A DNA stretch of 64,000 nucleotides from NCBI GenBank assembly GCA_032871835.1, contig CM065296.1, positions 58,980,186 to 59,044,185 on the forward strand, written 5' to 3'. Made by a program: the position numbers and the translations under genes. Source of the stretch: Dipteronia dyeriana. Taxonomy: Eukaryota; Streptophyta; Magnoliopsida; Sapindales; Sapindaceae. The notes under the pieces are model-generated. The model saw only the letters and a list, made by a program, of their open reading frames with translations, did not search any database and was not told the DNA's origin. Positions 23,187-34,945 of this stretch are shown here, piece by piece. Numbering within the stretch: the first letter of the stretch is position 1; every line of letters begins with the position of its first letter.

Positions 23187-25245
23187 ATGGGTTTACAAGA
23201 TGATGTAATGGCGGAAGGAGCCTCAAATACTAGGCCACCATTACTTCGAGACACTAACTATGGGTATCGGAAGTAGAGGATGAAAGCCTACATCCGCTTT
23301 ATTGATGAAAGGGTTTAGATGGTAGTGGAAGAAGGTTATAGTTCTCCTACCAAGGTTCAAGAGGATGGAACCATGATACTCAAGCTAATGAGTGAATGGA
23401 CAACGAATGAGTTTGAGGTTGCTAAGTGGCATCATCGTGCTATGAATGCCATCATCGTGCTATGAATGCCATCTTTAGAGGAGTTGATGGGGATCAATTC
23501 TTCTACGTTCAAAATCTTGAATCCATAAAGGAAGCTTAGGATACTCTCCAAGTTACTAATGAAGGAACCATAGCGGTGAAGAAATTGAGGCTTCAAATGT
23601 TGGCATCACAATTTGAAGGTTTAAGTATGGGCGAAGAAGAAAAGTTTGAAGACTTCCAATTCCGGCATCTTAACGTTGCTAACCAATGTCAAGCACTTGG
23701 AGTACCTATCTCAAAAGAGCATTTAAATTGGAAAATCTTTATGTCTCTTCCTACGAGATTTAAATCAAAGGTGACGGCCATTGAGGAAAGCAAGGATGTG
23801 GATAGTATGAACATTGATGAGTTGCTTGGGTCTCTCCAAACTTATGAGATGTGCTTGAAGCTAAAGATAAAGAGTAAGGGAATCGCTCTCAACGCTATTG
23901 AGGAGGAGAGTGACGATGAAAATGAAGAGACGGCTCTTTTGGTTAGGAAGTTCAAGAAGTTTCTAAAGAAGAATGCCAAGTCTAAAGGCAAGTCTTATAA
24001 GGAAAAGGGAGTTAAGAAAACATCATCTCCAAGGAATGAGAAGAATAGTCAAGCCATGAACAAGAAAGATGTTCAATGTTATAATTGTCATGGTTTCGGT
24101 CACTTTGCTAGTGAGTGCACCAAGAAGCCATCTAAGAAAGACAAGAAAGGCAAAGTGTTGGCGGCTACTTGGAGTGATGATAACTCTAGTGATAATGAGA
24201 GCTCTAGTAATGAGTCTTTAAGTGATAAAGAGTTGGTGAGCAATTTTGTAGCTCTAACGGCTTCTCATTCTCCACTAGATGTTGATGGTACAATATCTTT
24301 GAACAAGAACTTTGATACAAATCATCATGGAAGCTCTAGTTCCATTCCTACTAATCTTGAGTTGTTGGGCCAAGATAGAGAAGCTTGAAGAAGATAGAGA
24401 TAATGCTCTAAGAGAGGTATTTTAGAAGGATGATTTGATAAAGAAACAACTAGACGAGTATGTGATTGTCAATCGTAGACTTCTTGGTGAGAATGGTGAT
24501 ATTATGAAGAAGTTTAGAGAACTTGAAAAGATAAACCTTGAGAAGGATAATGTGATATCTTCTTTGAAAAAGAGAGAACAAGAATTAATGGAAGAGATAG
24601 ACACGGCTAAGGAGGCCATTAAGGACTTAGTGAATGATTCGGTAAGTGTGTCAAGTGTTAGGAATCTTGTTAACTCTCATAGTGGTGAAGACGACTTGGT
24701 AGTTGAAGAGGAGCCCTTGGAAGCACCACTTCCTACTCACTTGGATGAAGTCGTGATTGATAAGAAACCATACAAGAAGAGAAGATCAAAATCCAAGAAG
24801 AAGTTGGCGAACAAGGTATCTTTGCAAACTCCTAGTGAAGCTAGTTCAACTCCAAAAGGTACAATCTCATCTTTTATTCCAATTTACCACTATTGCAACA
24901 CAATAGGTCACATTAAGCCTAGGTGTTATAAATATATTGAAAAATAAAAATTAGGAAATGAATCTAGAGATAAGGAGATTAAACTTCAACTTGAACATGC
25001 TAAGGATTTGAAAGTTTAAAAACATGATAATATTGCTAAGCATGAAAAGAAGTTTTGGAGTAGAAAGAAAACTAATCTTATTCAACTTTACAAAGCTTGT
25101 GTAGAAAATGTTAAGGAAAAGTGTATTAATGATATTCTTGTTAATCAAGTCATTGAAGGACTTTACTCTAGATTTAACATTGTTGCCAAGGATGATATTG
25201 GAAATGTTTGTATAGGTACACTCAAGAACAAGTGGTTCAAGGGTG
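23187..25245 (+). pseudogene. SIRE-like gag (two zinc knuckles), interrupted
   Basis: The ATG at 23187 (MGLQDDVMAEGA) matches the start of the 61792 copy. An N-terminal copia-gag region (UBN2 type) is broken by stops and by a 20-bp tandem duplication at 23431-23470. It then runs open at 23576-24388 with LASQFEGLSMGEEEKFEDFQ, a Lys-rich stretch, the intact CCHC knuckle CYNCHGFGHFASEC and an acidic Ser-rich tail. After a stop, a coiled-coil segment (24435-24947) ends in a second knuckle whose first Cys is Tyr (YHYCNTIGHIKPRC). The tail continues through further stops to about 25245. Long two-knuckle gags are typical of SIRE/Maximus elements. Non-functional as read. Confidence 0.85.
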
Positions 25246-26874
25246 AGTGCTCTTATCACTAATATAAGAAGCACATGTGAGATAGCTTTGAGGCAATATA
25301 TCAATTGTGTTGAGAATTCTTGCTTGCTAGCTTTGATTACTCCATGTATTGATATGAACTTGGTTATCTCACATCATGTTTGTTATGATGGTCAAAATTT
25401 ATTGATAAACTTTAGAGAAGTTCTTTTGATATATGTGTTGATTGAGTTAAGATATTATGCTTTTTATACTCTTGTTGTGAAAAATCGTCAACTTGGTGTA
25501 ATGAGGACATTCAAGGCAAGAGTGCTCATAAAAATTGCGGAAGTATGATATTTGGTGAATATAATGTGCAAAAAGGTATCTCTATACTCTAATGCATGTT
25601 CTCTTAGATATTCAACTTTTGACTCAATTTTTGATATACATCTCATAGCATGTCATATTATAGAATTTTGTATAGCATACATATGGTTCTCATTGACATT
25701 TGCTATTTTAGGATCTAATAGTGATATTGTTCACATTGATCTTAACTTTGATGATTGTTTGTGTATAGTATATTGAGTGGCATTACTTTTGAAAATATAA
25801 GCTTCATATTCTTTGAAAGCTACTCATTAGAGAAGTAATGATCTTGAATAAGTCTCTACTTATTGCTCTTAGATCATGTGCTTATGAGCCATAAAATATT
25901 GGTTTTCTAAAATTGCACCTTGTTTCTCTTATATGTTTTGATAGTAGATTGAGTTTATTAATATGTAAACTTTGGATACACCTTGAAGTTTTTGTGCTTA
26001 AGTACATTTAAAATGACCTATGGTTAGTATCCACTTTGCTTCGACAAATACAAAGAACTCAATGAGCACCTTCATGGAAAGGGCTACACCATTGTGATGA
26101 GTGAAAGCCGCCGTGAAGTGAATTTTGTTTATATTAAAAAAAATCAAAGAATTGTTGAAATGGAATCATAAAAAAAAATTCTTTGATTCAAAGCATAAAA
26201 AGAAAAGGAGGAAGGCTTAAAAAGGAGTATAGTTGAAAATCAAATGAGATCGGGTTGAAAAACAGAAATGGGATGATGAGCCACATGCACACACACGCTC
26301 ATATGTTGAAAGTAAAAATTCCAGATGATAATCGATTTGACTTTTTATGGAAAAAGCTTAAGATGAATAGTTGTTGGAAATTGATTATCAAACTGCCTCT
26401 TGATATATATTTGAAGCATATCTCTCTCTCACACACACACTTTGTTTATGAGTATGATGATATTTTAGAAATTGTTGAAGAATTATGAGAGAACTTGAAA
26501 AATCTTTGTGTATCTCTCTTAGCATATGAAGCTTATTTTGTTGATATTTCTTCAAATTGCTTGAATGTGTAATTGTGTGAACATCTTTGTGAACTTTATA
26601 CTATCATTGATTTTAGTTATAGCATTTATCAAGGGGGAGCATTGTATGCTAGACATTGTTCTCTTTTATGATATGTTCACATGATTCATTTTGTTACATG
26701 TTGGCATATTTTGACTTAATGATACTTGTAAGATATTACACACTATCCTTGTCTTGCATGATGATTCATTCTTAAGTCATATGTCTTTGTTTTTATATAT
26801 TTGTGACTAATATACTTGTTTTGTCTTTCACTCACTTTTGTTGTATGTATATAGCATTTATATCACAAGAATAA
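25246..26874 (+). other. Non-coding middle of the SIRE-like element (pol absent)
   Basis: Where a SIRE element would encode protease to RNase H, only short frames without motifs are found. The stretch 25225-26100 is clearly related to 56815-57750 (GTCAAGGGTGAGTGCTCTTA near the start, GTGATGAGTGAAAGCCG near the end). The pol-less organisation is therefore shared by another copy and is not a private deletion. Confidence 0.65.
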
Positions 26875-27714
26875 ATGGGAAGAACTAAGATTACTAGAAG
26901 TGGAAATCAATTGAATCCCGTTGTGAAAGCCAAGTTTACCTCAAAAGGATCCAAAGCTTCAAGGACAAAAGATTTAGGGATCTTTGGAACAAAGAAGATA
27001 TTTCAAGAGAGAGGCATTGACTTAGGTAAGTGTAAAGATTCTTATGTTCTTAAGTGCTTAAAGGTTAGAAGTTGGGAATCTTGGGTGAGCATGTTAGGAA
27101 TTGTGAATGATACTCTTGTTAGAGAGTTTTATCTTGAACATAGGGAAAGTGCCACCTTATTGGAGATTAGGGGTGTTGTGTTTAAAGTTAACCCAGAAAA
27201 CATTAACAAGTTTCTTGGGCTATCTAATGATATAGATTCTAGTTTTCTAGATATGGATGCCATTGAGAATCTAAATATCATGGGTAGAACTCTTTGTCAC
27301 AATGCTTCTTTTGAATGGAAAGGTAGAGCATATATTAGTCAACATGAGTTAACTAAGGCTAGTGCATTTTGGCATCAATTCATTTGCACTAACATAATTG
27401 GATCTTCAAATTCAACCGAGTTGAATAAGGACAAGATCAAAATAATGTATGCCTTGGTTACTAATCAACCTATAAACCTTGGAGATCTTCTCATGTATTA
27501 CATTGATAGTGCGGCTTTCTCTACTAGAAGTGATACAAAGTTTGCATTACCGGGGTTTATTACTTCATTATGTTTAGCTCGTGGGGTTAAGAGTAGAGAA
27601 GATGTTGTGTTAGTTCAACCCTTGGAAAAGTATTGTGATAAACGTGTGTCATACATGTCTTATAAGAATAAGGGTATGACTTGTGATACTTTTGGACTAT
27701 TTAGTAGTCCTTAA
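26875..27714 (+). CDS. 279-aa plant-transposon-protein-like extra ORF
   Basis: One intact frame from the ATG at 26875 (MGRTKITRSG) to the TAA at 27712. It has a basic N-terminus of about 35 residues, then a region resembling the 'putative plant transposon protein' domain (PF20167 type, from memory): LVREFYLEH, IRGVVFKVNPENINKFLGL, KASAFWHQFICTNI, KIKIMYALVTNQPINLGDLL and LPGFITSLCLARGVK. After the stop, frame-related sequence continues with a coiled-coil-like WAIQLKEKVDELSAIVVQQD segment. The ancestral protein was probably longer, with the present stop an early truncation. It occupies the slot where SIRE elements carry an env-like ORF. There is no transmembrane segment. Function unknown; the domain needs a profile search. 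Confidence 0.7.
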   Translation: MGRTKITRSGNQLNPVVKAKFTSKGSKASRTKDLGIFGTKKIFQERGIDLGKCKDSYVLKCLKVRSWESWVSMLGIVNDTLVREFYLEHRESATLLEIRGVVFKVNPENINKFLGLSNDIDSSFLDMDAIENLNIMGRTLCHNASFEWKGRAYISQHELTKASAFWHQFICTNIIGSSNSTELNKDKIKIMYALVTNQPINLGDLLMYYIDSAAFSTRSDTKFALPGFITSLCLARGVKSREDVVLVQPLEKYCDKRVSYMSYKNKGMTCDTFGLFSSP

Positions 27715-28370
27715 GTTGATAGTCATGTGATTAGCACAAATATTCTTCCAGATTGGGCTATACAATTGAAGGAGAAGGTTGATGAACTTAGTGCTATAGT
27801 TGTTCAACAAGATGCTAGGATAAAATAGTTGGAGGAATGTATTACTTGAAGTTCAAGACCACCTCTCAAGCATTATGTTAGATCAACTACTCGCACGACT
27901 TTCTTTGGTGGAACAAGTAGCTAGTATTTGAGTCTTGTGGTATATTTCTTAACTTTTGGCATCATTTCATGTCAGAAAGGGGGAGAAATAGATGTTAGTT
28001 GCTTAGTTTCTTTTTATGTTGTTTTTGTGAACTTTTTGAACTTTCAATGGCATGTAATAATTAGTCTTAAGATTTGGTTAAGAATTCTTGTGTTTCGGCA
28101 TGTATTGAGGGGGAGATACATGTATTTGTGGACTTTATTGTATATTCTTATCCATATTATATGTTGCCATTTGTTGTTTTTCACTTGTATATGCATTGTG
28201 CTTGAGATGATTTGTAGGTTGCTTCAAGAGAAGATCAAGATGAAGTTCAAGAGTTGATGAAGATTAGTTATAGGAATCTTACTCATTGCAATGTGAGGGA
28301 TTGATTTTGTGACCTATCTTTATTTTTATATTTGTAGTAAATGTATAGGTGTTTTGACATGGAATTTGCC
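27715..28370 (+). other. 3' untranslated region of the SIRE-like element
   Basis: Begins with the decayed tail of the extra ORF, then T-rich non-coding DNA. GGGGGAG-type purine words near 27979 and 28108 resemble the 3' region of SIRE elements. The 109-aa frame at 27928-28257 is hydrophobic and T-rich, with no recognised domain; I do not call it a gene. Confidence 0.5.
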
Positions 28371-28382
28371 AAAAGGGGAGGA
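28371..28382 (+). other. Polypurine tract of the SIRE-like element
   Basis: AAAAGGGGAGGA ends directly at the 3' LTR start (28383). Confidence 0.75.
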
Positions 28383-30815
28383 TATTAGGTTTTAGATTGT
28401 GTTGGCATTAATTCTATATCAAAATGATGTTTACTTGTAATGATTTAGTTGTTTAGATTCATGATGATTCAAGCTTCAAATAAGAAGGAACAACTAGTCA
28501 AAGCAAGTTCAAAGTCTTCAAAGAGAAAGGATGCAATATGGTTCTCAAAAGATATACTAAGACCTTATCTTTCTCTTTTAAGGCTTAGGCACACACACAC
28601 AATTCATACATTTGTGTCCCTGCATCGTTGTGCACCATTATAGGCACACATATACAATTCATTCATATGTGTCCCTGCATCGTTGTGCACCATGTATAAC
28701 ACATTCACACACTTGAAGATGAATGCTCATGTATTGGTATGAAAATAACATGTTTTGGAAAATGTATGATCTCTATGTAGTTTGCATTCTACTGTGAATT
28801 GTGTTTGTATGTATATATGTTTGTATAACATGGATATTGAACTTGAATTTAGTCTTAAATAATTCTGGATTGAGTTCCAACCATTTCGGTTACCTATACT
28901 ATTGATTTCAAGTTCTAAGTCAAAAGATACTACACTTTCAACTCATGTTGCATACATTGTCTTCGTCTTCATATATCGAGTCGAATTATTATTTTCTCGT
29001 TTGAGTATCTTATATTTCCATGTCCGTGAAAAAGTTATGGTTTGTAATCCATAAACAGATTCAAATTTCGAGTTTGGAGGCCGGAGAACTGTCTAAGAAG
29101 GCAAAGGGAGCCCGTGAGGAAAAGATGTGCAACCAAACACTCTTTCCCGAGAAGGCGTGTGGCCATCTCGGGACAGAAACTTGCTGCCCCGAGATGCCCA
29201 TGCACCATCTTGGGCAGCAAGCATGCTTGGTGCACTTAAGGGAATTTTGGTCCCTCTCTTTTATATTTCCTTTCCCTCTCCTTTATATTTCCTTTCCCTC
29301 TCACATTTCATTCTAAGAAGAAATTTAAAACTTGAGTGCAGAATTTTCTCTCTACATTTTTTCACATTCCAAACACCGTAACTTCTTCATTTGAACTATT
29401 ATTTGAGTGATTCAAAGTTGAGAGTGTTTGTCTGTTCATCCTTTATCTTTTCTATAAAGGTTTGAGTTAGTTTTATTGCTATTGTTGGAGTCCAAACTCA
29501 CAAAAACGGGACTGCACCAAAATCAACTAAGGTAACGATTTTATCTCAAAGTTTTCTTTTAAAACTTGGTCAATTGCCTTGGGTTTTCTTCTTCAACATA
29601 TATATGTGTCTTGTGATAGTTTTGATTTGAGTTTTGAACTCATTTAAAGCTGGATTGAGTTTCAATTGAAATCTCACATGTTGAGTTAGGTTTTGATTTT
29701 GCCTATGTTTTCACATGTTTGGGATTTTATTGTGCTAGCTTTGATTCTAGGACTATTTGATGATCTTTGATTGATTTATTTTGTGAAAAATAGTTCCTCA
29801 CATGTATTAGGCTCTCTTTTGCCGAAATCTCACAATGATACATGTGCTTGTGTTCTTTTGAGCTATTCATGTGTTTTGTTGAATCTATGAATAGGAATAT
29901 GCTCTTGAAATTTATCTTTAATCTAAATGACTTTGTCATATGATTTTAGCATGTTTTTGGTTTATGAGATTTAAACTTGATTATATGTTAATTGAACATA
30001 TTTTACGATTCAAGTTTCAGATCTGTGCATGTATCTAGGTTGTAATGAATATTGAACATATCTTACATGATCTAGATAGATTAAACATGCATGATTGACT
30101 ATACTACATTTGATTTGTACATTCATGCTCATGTCTAGTATTTTCCATAGGATGTGTTGATCATAATATTCTATGTTGCGTTCTTGTTTGTGTTTTGCAT
30201 TCATGATCACCTAGATGCCTTGTGAGAAGGAAGTCTTCAAATAGCTATGAGACCCATGTTGTTGAGCAAGAAAGTCTTGGCAAGTGGTGGGAGACCTCGA
30301 ATTGTCAAGCAAGGAAGTCTTGCCTAGGGTCGTGAGGATCCGGAAGGGTGAGCAAGGAAATCTTGAATAGAGCCGGGAGAACTCGAATAGTTGAGTAAGA
30401 AGTCTTGCCTAGGGTCGTGAGGATCCGGAAGGTTGATCGAGGAAGTCTTGACAAGAGGTGTGAGGCCTCAGATTGTTGAGCAAGAGTGCGGCATCTTCAT
30501 GAGTGCGATAGGAGGGTAGTTTCTAGGTGAAGGGGTCACTTGAGAGATTGTACTTGTCTTATCTACTAGTGGATTTTGTTTGCCGGTGGTTGCTAACCCG
30601 TGGATGTTTTCTCTTTGGAGGTTTACCATGTTATATCTTGTGTCAACTTTTCTCTATCCCTTTCTCTCTTATATTTGTATTTTTTATTTGAATACTGTGG
30701 ATAGAACTCTTTATGAAAGTTGACTTCCTTTCTATAATATAGATTGTGTATGTGTTACGATTACTTGTTTAGATAACACTTTACTTGTTTTATATATTGA
30801 TTAAGTGTCTTTACT

Positions 30816-30856
<41 letters not shown>

Positions 30857-30976
30857 GATACAAGCAATTTAGATGGACAAACTTTTATTTGTTTCTAAGG
30901 GAGTCGAAAAAGGTGTCTAACCTATTCACCCCCCCTCTAGGTTAGCCTTGAGCATTTAACAGTGTTTGTATTTTTA
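28383..30976 (+). repeat. 3' LTR of the SIRE-like element
   Basis: Starts TATTAGGTTTTAG (the canonical TG is mutated to TA) and ends GTATTTTTA before the ACTAC duplication. It matches the 5' LTR throughout, with the hairpin at 29180-29221, the minisatellite at 30227-30485 and a longer (TA)n tract at 30819-30853. The long (TA)n of the 5' LTR at 21720-21757 is only a few repeats here, near 29599. Confidence 0.85.
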
Positions 30977-30981
30977 ACTAC

Positions 30982-31595
30982 AGAAGCCCGTACCCATTAA
31001 AGCCCTCATCGATAGGATTAACAGGTATAAGTACTGTGACATTAATGAAGACGTGGGTCACAACACTTCAGAGTGCTATAATCTACGCAACCAGATCGAG
31101 GCTCTGATAAGAGGAGGATGCTTAATAGAGTTCTTACAGCAGGTCAAGGACAACATTCAGACAGGGAGGGAAGTACAAGCTGAGATCCGTGAGCATGTCG
31201 AGAAGAGAAAAGGGGAGCAGGCGGATCTGATTCAACAAATCCAGGTGATTCATACAATCAGTGGAGGTCCTACATTGGTTGGCACCTCCAATAATTACAG
31301 GAATAACCATACGAGGAAGGTCTCTTGTGTAGACGAAGGGCAAGGTATCTTCAAGGTCGACCAGAGCCCAGCTGACCGTTCCCAGTCTGCACAGTTCATT
31401 TTTATCGAGGCAAATGTCTACAACATCGTGCCACCTCATGATGATCACATGGTGATAACGGTACAGATTACCAACTGCATGGTCCACCGTGTGCTCATCG
31501 ACACAGGCAGCAGCATCGACATCCTTTTTAGAGATACTTTAGAGAAGCTAAATTTGAAACAGTGGTGTTACAATAGCTACACAACCCCGCTGTAA
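30982..31595 (+). pseudogene. Tat gag C-terminus and protease
   Basis: Resumes the Tat gag directly after the SIRE-like insertion. It has a knuckle-like YCDINEDVGHNTSECYNLR segment (the Tat family usually has YCxFH..GHxTxxC), then a Gln-rich linker. The aspartic protease follows with VHRVLIDTGSSIDILF, in which the DTG triad is intact. The frame ends at a stop at 31593 within the protease domain. Role: particle protein and polyprotein-processing protease. The remaining flap half of the protease lies in 31620-31860 and contains several stops. Confidence 0.8.
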
Positions 31596-33455
31596 TGATT
31601 CACTAGCGACTCTATCATTCCTGTGGGGTAAAAGATCCTTCTAGTAATCGCTGGAACAACCCCCCTCCAGTAAAATATCATGACAAACTTTAAGGTGGTG
31701 GATACCTCTTCGGCCTACAATGCAATTTGAGGGAGACCCTTCTTGTCATCCATGAAGGGGGTCTTATCCATCTACTACAACGCCCTAAAGTTTCCAATAG
31801 GAGACAAGGTAGGGGAAATACGCGGTGACCATTAAGCAGCTAGGAAGTGTTGTTTTGTGTCTGCTAGCCAGCCAGCTCTAACAAAATAGTTTGCATAGGT
31901 TACGATGATACAAGATGGGGTAACTCTCGGGATGACCTTTTAGGATGTAGAGCTTGCAAATCACACAGAGGATGATCCTGAGATTCCAGATGAAGTGGAG
32001 CAGAATAGGGAAAAGGGCCAGCTGGCATCCAGTGGATGAGCTAGAAGAGATATCCATCCGGATGAATAACCCCTCGAAGGTCGTCAAGGTCTGAGCCACC
32101 CTCGAACTATGAGTGAAGAAGGATCTAATCAAGCTCCTCAGATAATTTAATGACATCTTCACTTGGAGTCACGATGAGATGCCTGGGATCTCGATATCAT
32201 TGGCTACTCACCGTTTGGCAATAGATCCAACCTTCAAGCCTGTCAAGCAAAACAGGTGTCACTTTAACGTCGAAAGAAATGTTACGATTTAGAAAGAAGT
32301 GGACAAAATGATCAGAGCATGTTTCATTTGAGAGGCGTGCTACCCCGAATGGATCGCCAACATGGTCATGGTAACAAAGGCGAATGGAAAGTGGCGAATG
32401 TGTATTTACTACACTAGCCTCAACTGGTTTTGTCCAAAAGACAGTTTCCATTTATCAACGATTGATCGGTTGGTTGACTCTACATTCGAAAACAAGCTCC
32501 TAAGCTTTATAGATGCATTCTCGGGTTACAATCAGATTATAATGCACCCCGTCAACCAAGACAAGACCAACTTCATCACCATGTAAGGTCTGTACTGCTA
32601 AAAAGTGTTGACGTTTGGCCTAAAGAATGATGGAGCTACATATTAACGGTTGGTCAATAGTCTATTCAAGCCCAAGATTGGAAGATCAATGGAAGTGTAC
32701 ACCAACGACATGATTATCAATCCACCGACCATAGAAGGACATCAGGATGACCTTTCATGATCCTAGGGGAAAACCAGATGAGATTGAACCCCTCCAAATG
32801 TGCCTTCGAGGTAACTGCAGGAAAATTTATGGGCTTCATGGTTCATGAGAGAGGAATAGAGGCTAACCCAGAAAAGATCATGGCCATCCTTAATCTAGAA
32901 TCCCTCACATCACTCAAACAAGTTCAAGTCTTGACCGGGCAGATAACAGCGCTCCACGGGTTCATTTCTCGATCCACCGATAAATGTTTCCCTTTCTTCA
33001 AAGCAATCAAGCAAGAAAGGAACATGAAATGGGACCAAGAGAGCGAGCAAGCTTTCCATGCTTTGAAGAAGTATCTGTTAAGCCCTCTATTACTGGTCAA
33101 GCCAAGTCCGAGAAAGGAGCTGCAAATCTACTTGGCCTTTTCAAAAACTGTAGTGAGTGGGGCTTTAGACAAGGAATGTGGAGATAGGGTCCAGCGACCT
33201 ATCTACTACGTAAATCATGCCCTAACTAAGCCAGAAAAGAATTATACCCTTTTGGAGAGGCTCACCTATGCTTTGGTGACCTCGGCAAGGAAGCTTTGTC
33301 TTTACTTTCAAGCTCACTCAATAGCAATAGTAACAGACTTACCTCTCTATCAAATCCTGCAAAGGACGGACGTGTCCGAAAGGCTGGTTTTATGGGCCCC
33401 AGAAATCACCCAATTTGATTTAAAGTATAAACCCAGGACCACAATTAAATCCTAG
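31596..33455 (+). pseudogene. Tat reverse transcriptase and RNase H, broken
   Basis: 31620-31860 keeps the post-protease GRPFLSSMKGVLSIYYNALK segment. RT begins near 32200 (RLAIDPTFKPVKQ), then EWIANMVMVTKANGKWRMC, FIDAFSGYNQI and, at 32697, VYTNDMI. The catalytic YIDD is thus YTND and the enzyme would be dead even without the stops at 32329 and 32583. The second half runs open at 32757-33455: LNPSKCAFEVTAGKFMGF, the connection domain, and RNase H motifs (YYVNHALTKPEKNYTLLE). Product: minus-strand DNA synthesis and RNA removal, now inactive. Confidence 0.85.
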
Positions 33456-34945
33456 GCTTTGGCAAACTTTATGGCAGAGCTCTCAGTGCCCCCAGGCCAA
33501 GCGACCTCCGCAGCGACAAATACAGCTCCTGAAAAGATTCTAGAGTTCGACTGCTAGCCGATAGGCTGCAAGTCATGGATCCTCTACATTGATGGACGTC
33601 CAGGCATGCCCGAGGATGAGTGGCCATAATCCTGATAGACCTAGTGGGGACGGAGTGTTGACATTACTTTAGACTCGAATTTAAGGCCATACCCTGGATC
33701 GACAACTATACTGGTTGGACCCAATAGTGGTCTATCTCCAAGAATAAAGGACTCCCGAGGAGCCTGACCAAGCCAGAAGAATTAAAAGGCTCTTCGTTTC
33801 ATAATGCCTGGTAGATGGATACCTCTTCAGAAGGGGCAGGTCCATCCCCCTGCTGTGATGTTTGCATTCTGATGATGCCAGATGGACTTTAAGAGAAGTT
33901 CATTCAAGGGAATGCGGAAACCACATTGGTGGAGAAGCACTGGCATATCAGGTACTTTGTATGGGATATTATTTGCCAACTATCCATCAAGATGTGAAGA
34001 ACTTTGTTCAATCCTATGAACCATGCTAGAAGACCTCTAACTTTAGCCACCTCCCATCAGAGTGTCTGTCATCTCTCAACTCGCCTTACCCTTTTGCTAT
34101 GTGGGAAGTCGACCTGATCAGTCCACTTCCAACTGCTCATGGACAAGCCAAACATGCTATTGTAGAAATCGACTATTTCATAAGATGGGTCGAAGCCGGA
34201 CTACTCTCATAGATATCGAAGGAGAACATGGCAAGGTTCATCAAAAACAATGTAGTCTGCAGGTTCGGGACCCCTCTTGTCATTATGGCTGACCTCAGAA
34301 AGCAGTTTGATAATGGTCGATTCAGGGACTTTAACATAAGCTTGGGAATCGACCTTCGATTTGCCTCACTAGCCCATCCCCAGACTAACGGGCTGGTGGA
34401 ATCCACCAATAAAACTCTCAAAAAACTATTGAAAAATAAGTTACATCAGAAAAAGGGCAGATGGGTTGAAGAGCTTCACAATGTCCTCTGGGCTTACCGT
34501 ACTATAAGGAGAACAACCACCGAAGAAGCACCCTATTCTTTAACATTCGGGGTTGAAGCAGTTCTTCCCATCGAGCACAAACTAACCTCTTTCAGAGTTT
34601 AACATTTCGAGCTTAGAAGCAATGAGGATAAGCTTTAGGCTAGCCTAGATCTCTTGGAGGAGAAGAAAGGCCGGGTAGTTGAGAAAGTAGCAATTTACCA
34701 GAGCAAGATTGCAAGGTACTTTAATAGGAGAGTTAAAGCCCGAAACTTCAAGGAAGGGGACCTAGTTCTTAGGAAAGTAGCCTTGAATACGAGGAAGAGG
34801 TCAGATGGGGTCCTGGGTCCTAACTGGGAAAGACCTTATTTGGCAAAGGCAGTGATCCGCAACGGGGCGTATAAGCTCTAGGATATGGATGGCCGGTCTA
34901 TTGACCATACCTGAAATGCAGATCACCTTAGGAAGTATTACCCTT
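33456..34945 (+). pseudogene. Tat aRNH remnant and integrase, broken
   Basis: ANFMAELSVP at 33462 is followed by a badly frameshifted archaeal-type RNase H (WILYIDG at 33574), then the integrase. The N-terminal zinc-binding part is scrambled across 33940-34060. The core is readable: VDLISPLPTAHGQ (first Asp), MADLRKQFDN (second Asp kept, neighbours altered) and NGLVESTNKTLK (Glu). The C-terminal part runs 34654-34881 (FKEGDLVLRKVA, LGPNWERPYLAKAV). The end at about 34945 is DHLRKYYP-like, the usual Tat pol terminus. Broken by several stops. Confidence 0.8.

Larger units (their letters stand above)
20473..30976 (+). mobile_element. Complete pol-less SIRE/Maximus-like LTR element
   Basis: Flanked by a perfect ACTAC duplication (20468-20472 and 30977-30981). 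LTRs are 2630 and 2594 bp, internal region 5280 bp. The internal region holds a PBS, a long two-part gag with two CCHC knuckles, about 1.6 kb without coding, an intact 279-aa extra ORF (26875-27714) and a polypurine tract. No protease, RT, RNase H or integrase was found. About four differences in the first 105 aligned LTR bases suggest an old insertion. A relative at 59169 on and a diverged one at 55864-57750 share the gag type. Confidence 0.85.

Noticed and set aside
27928..28257. 109-aa hydrophobic frame as an env-like protein
   Set aside because: T-rich composition, no signal-plus-anchor layout and no known motif.
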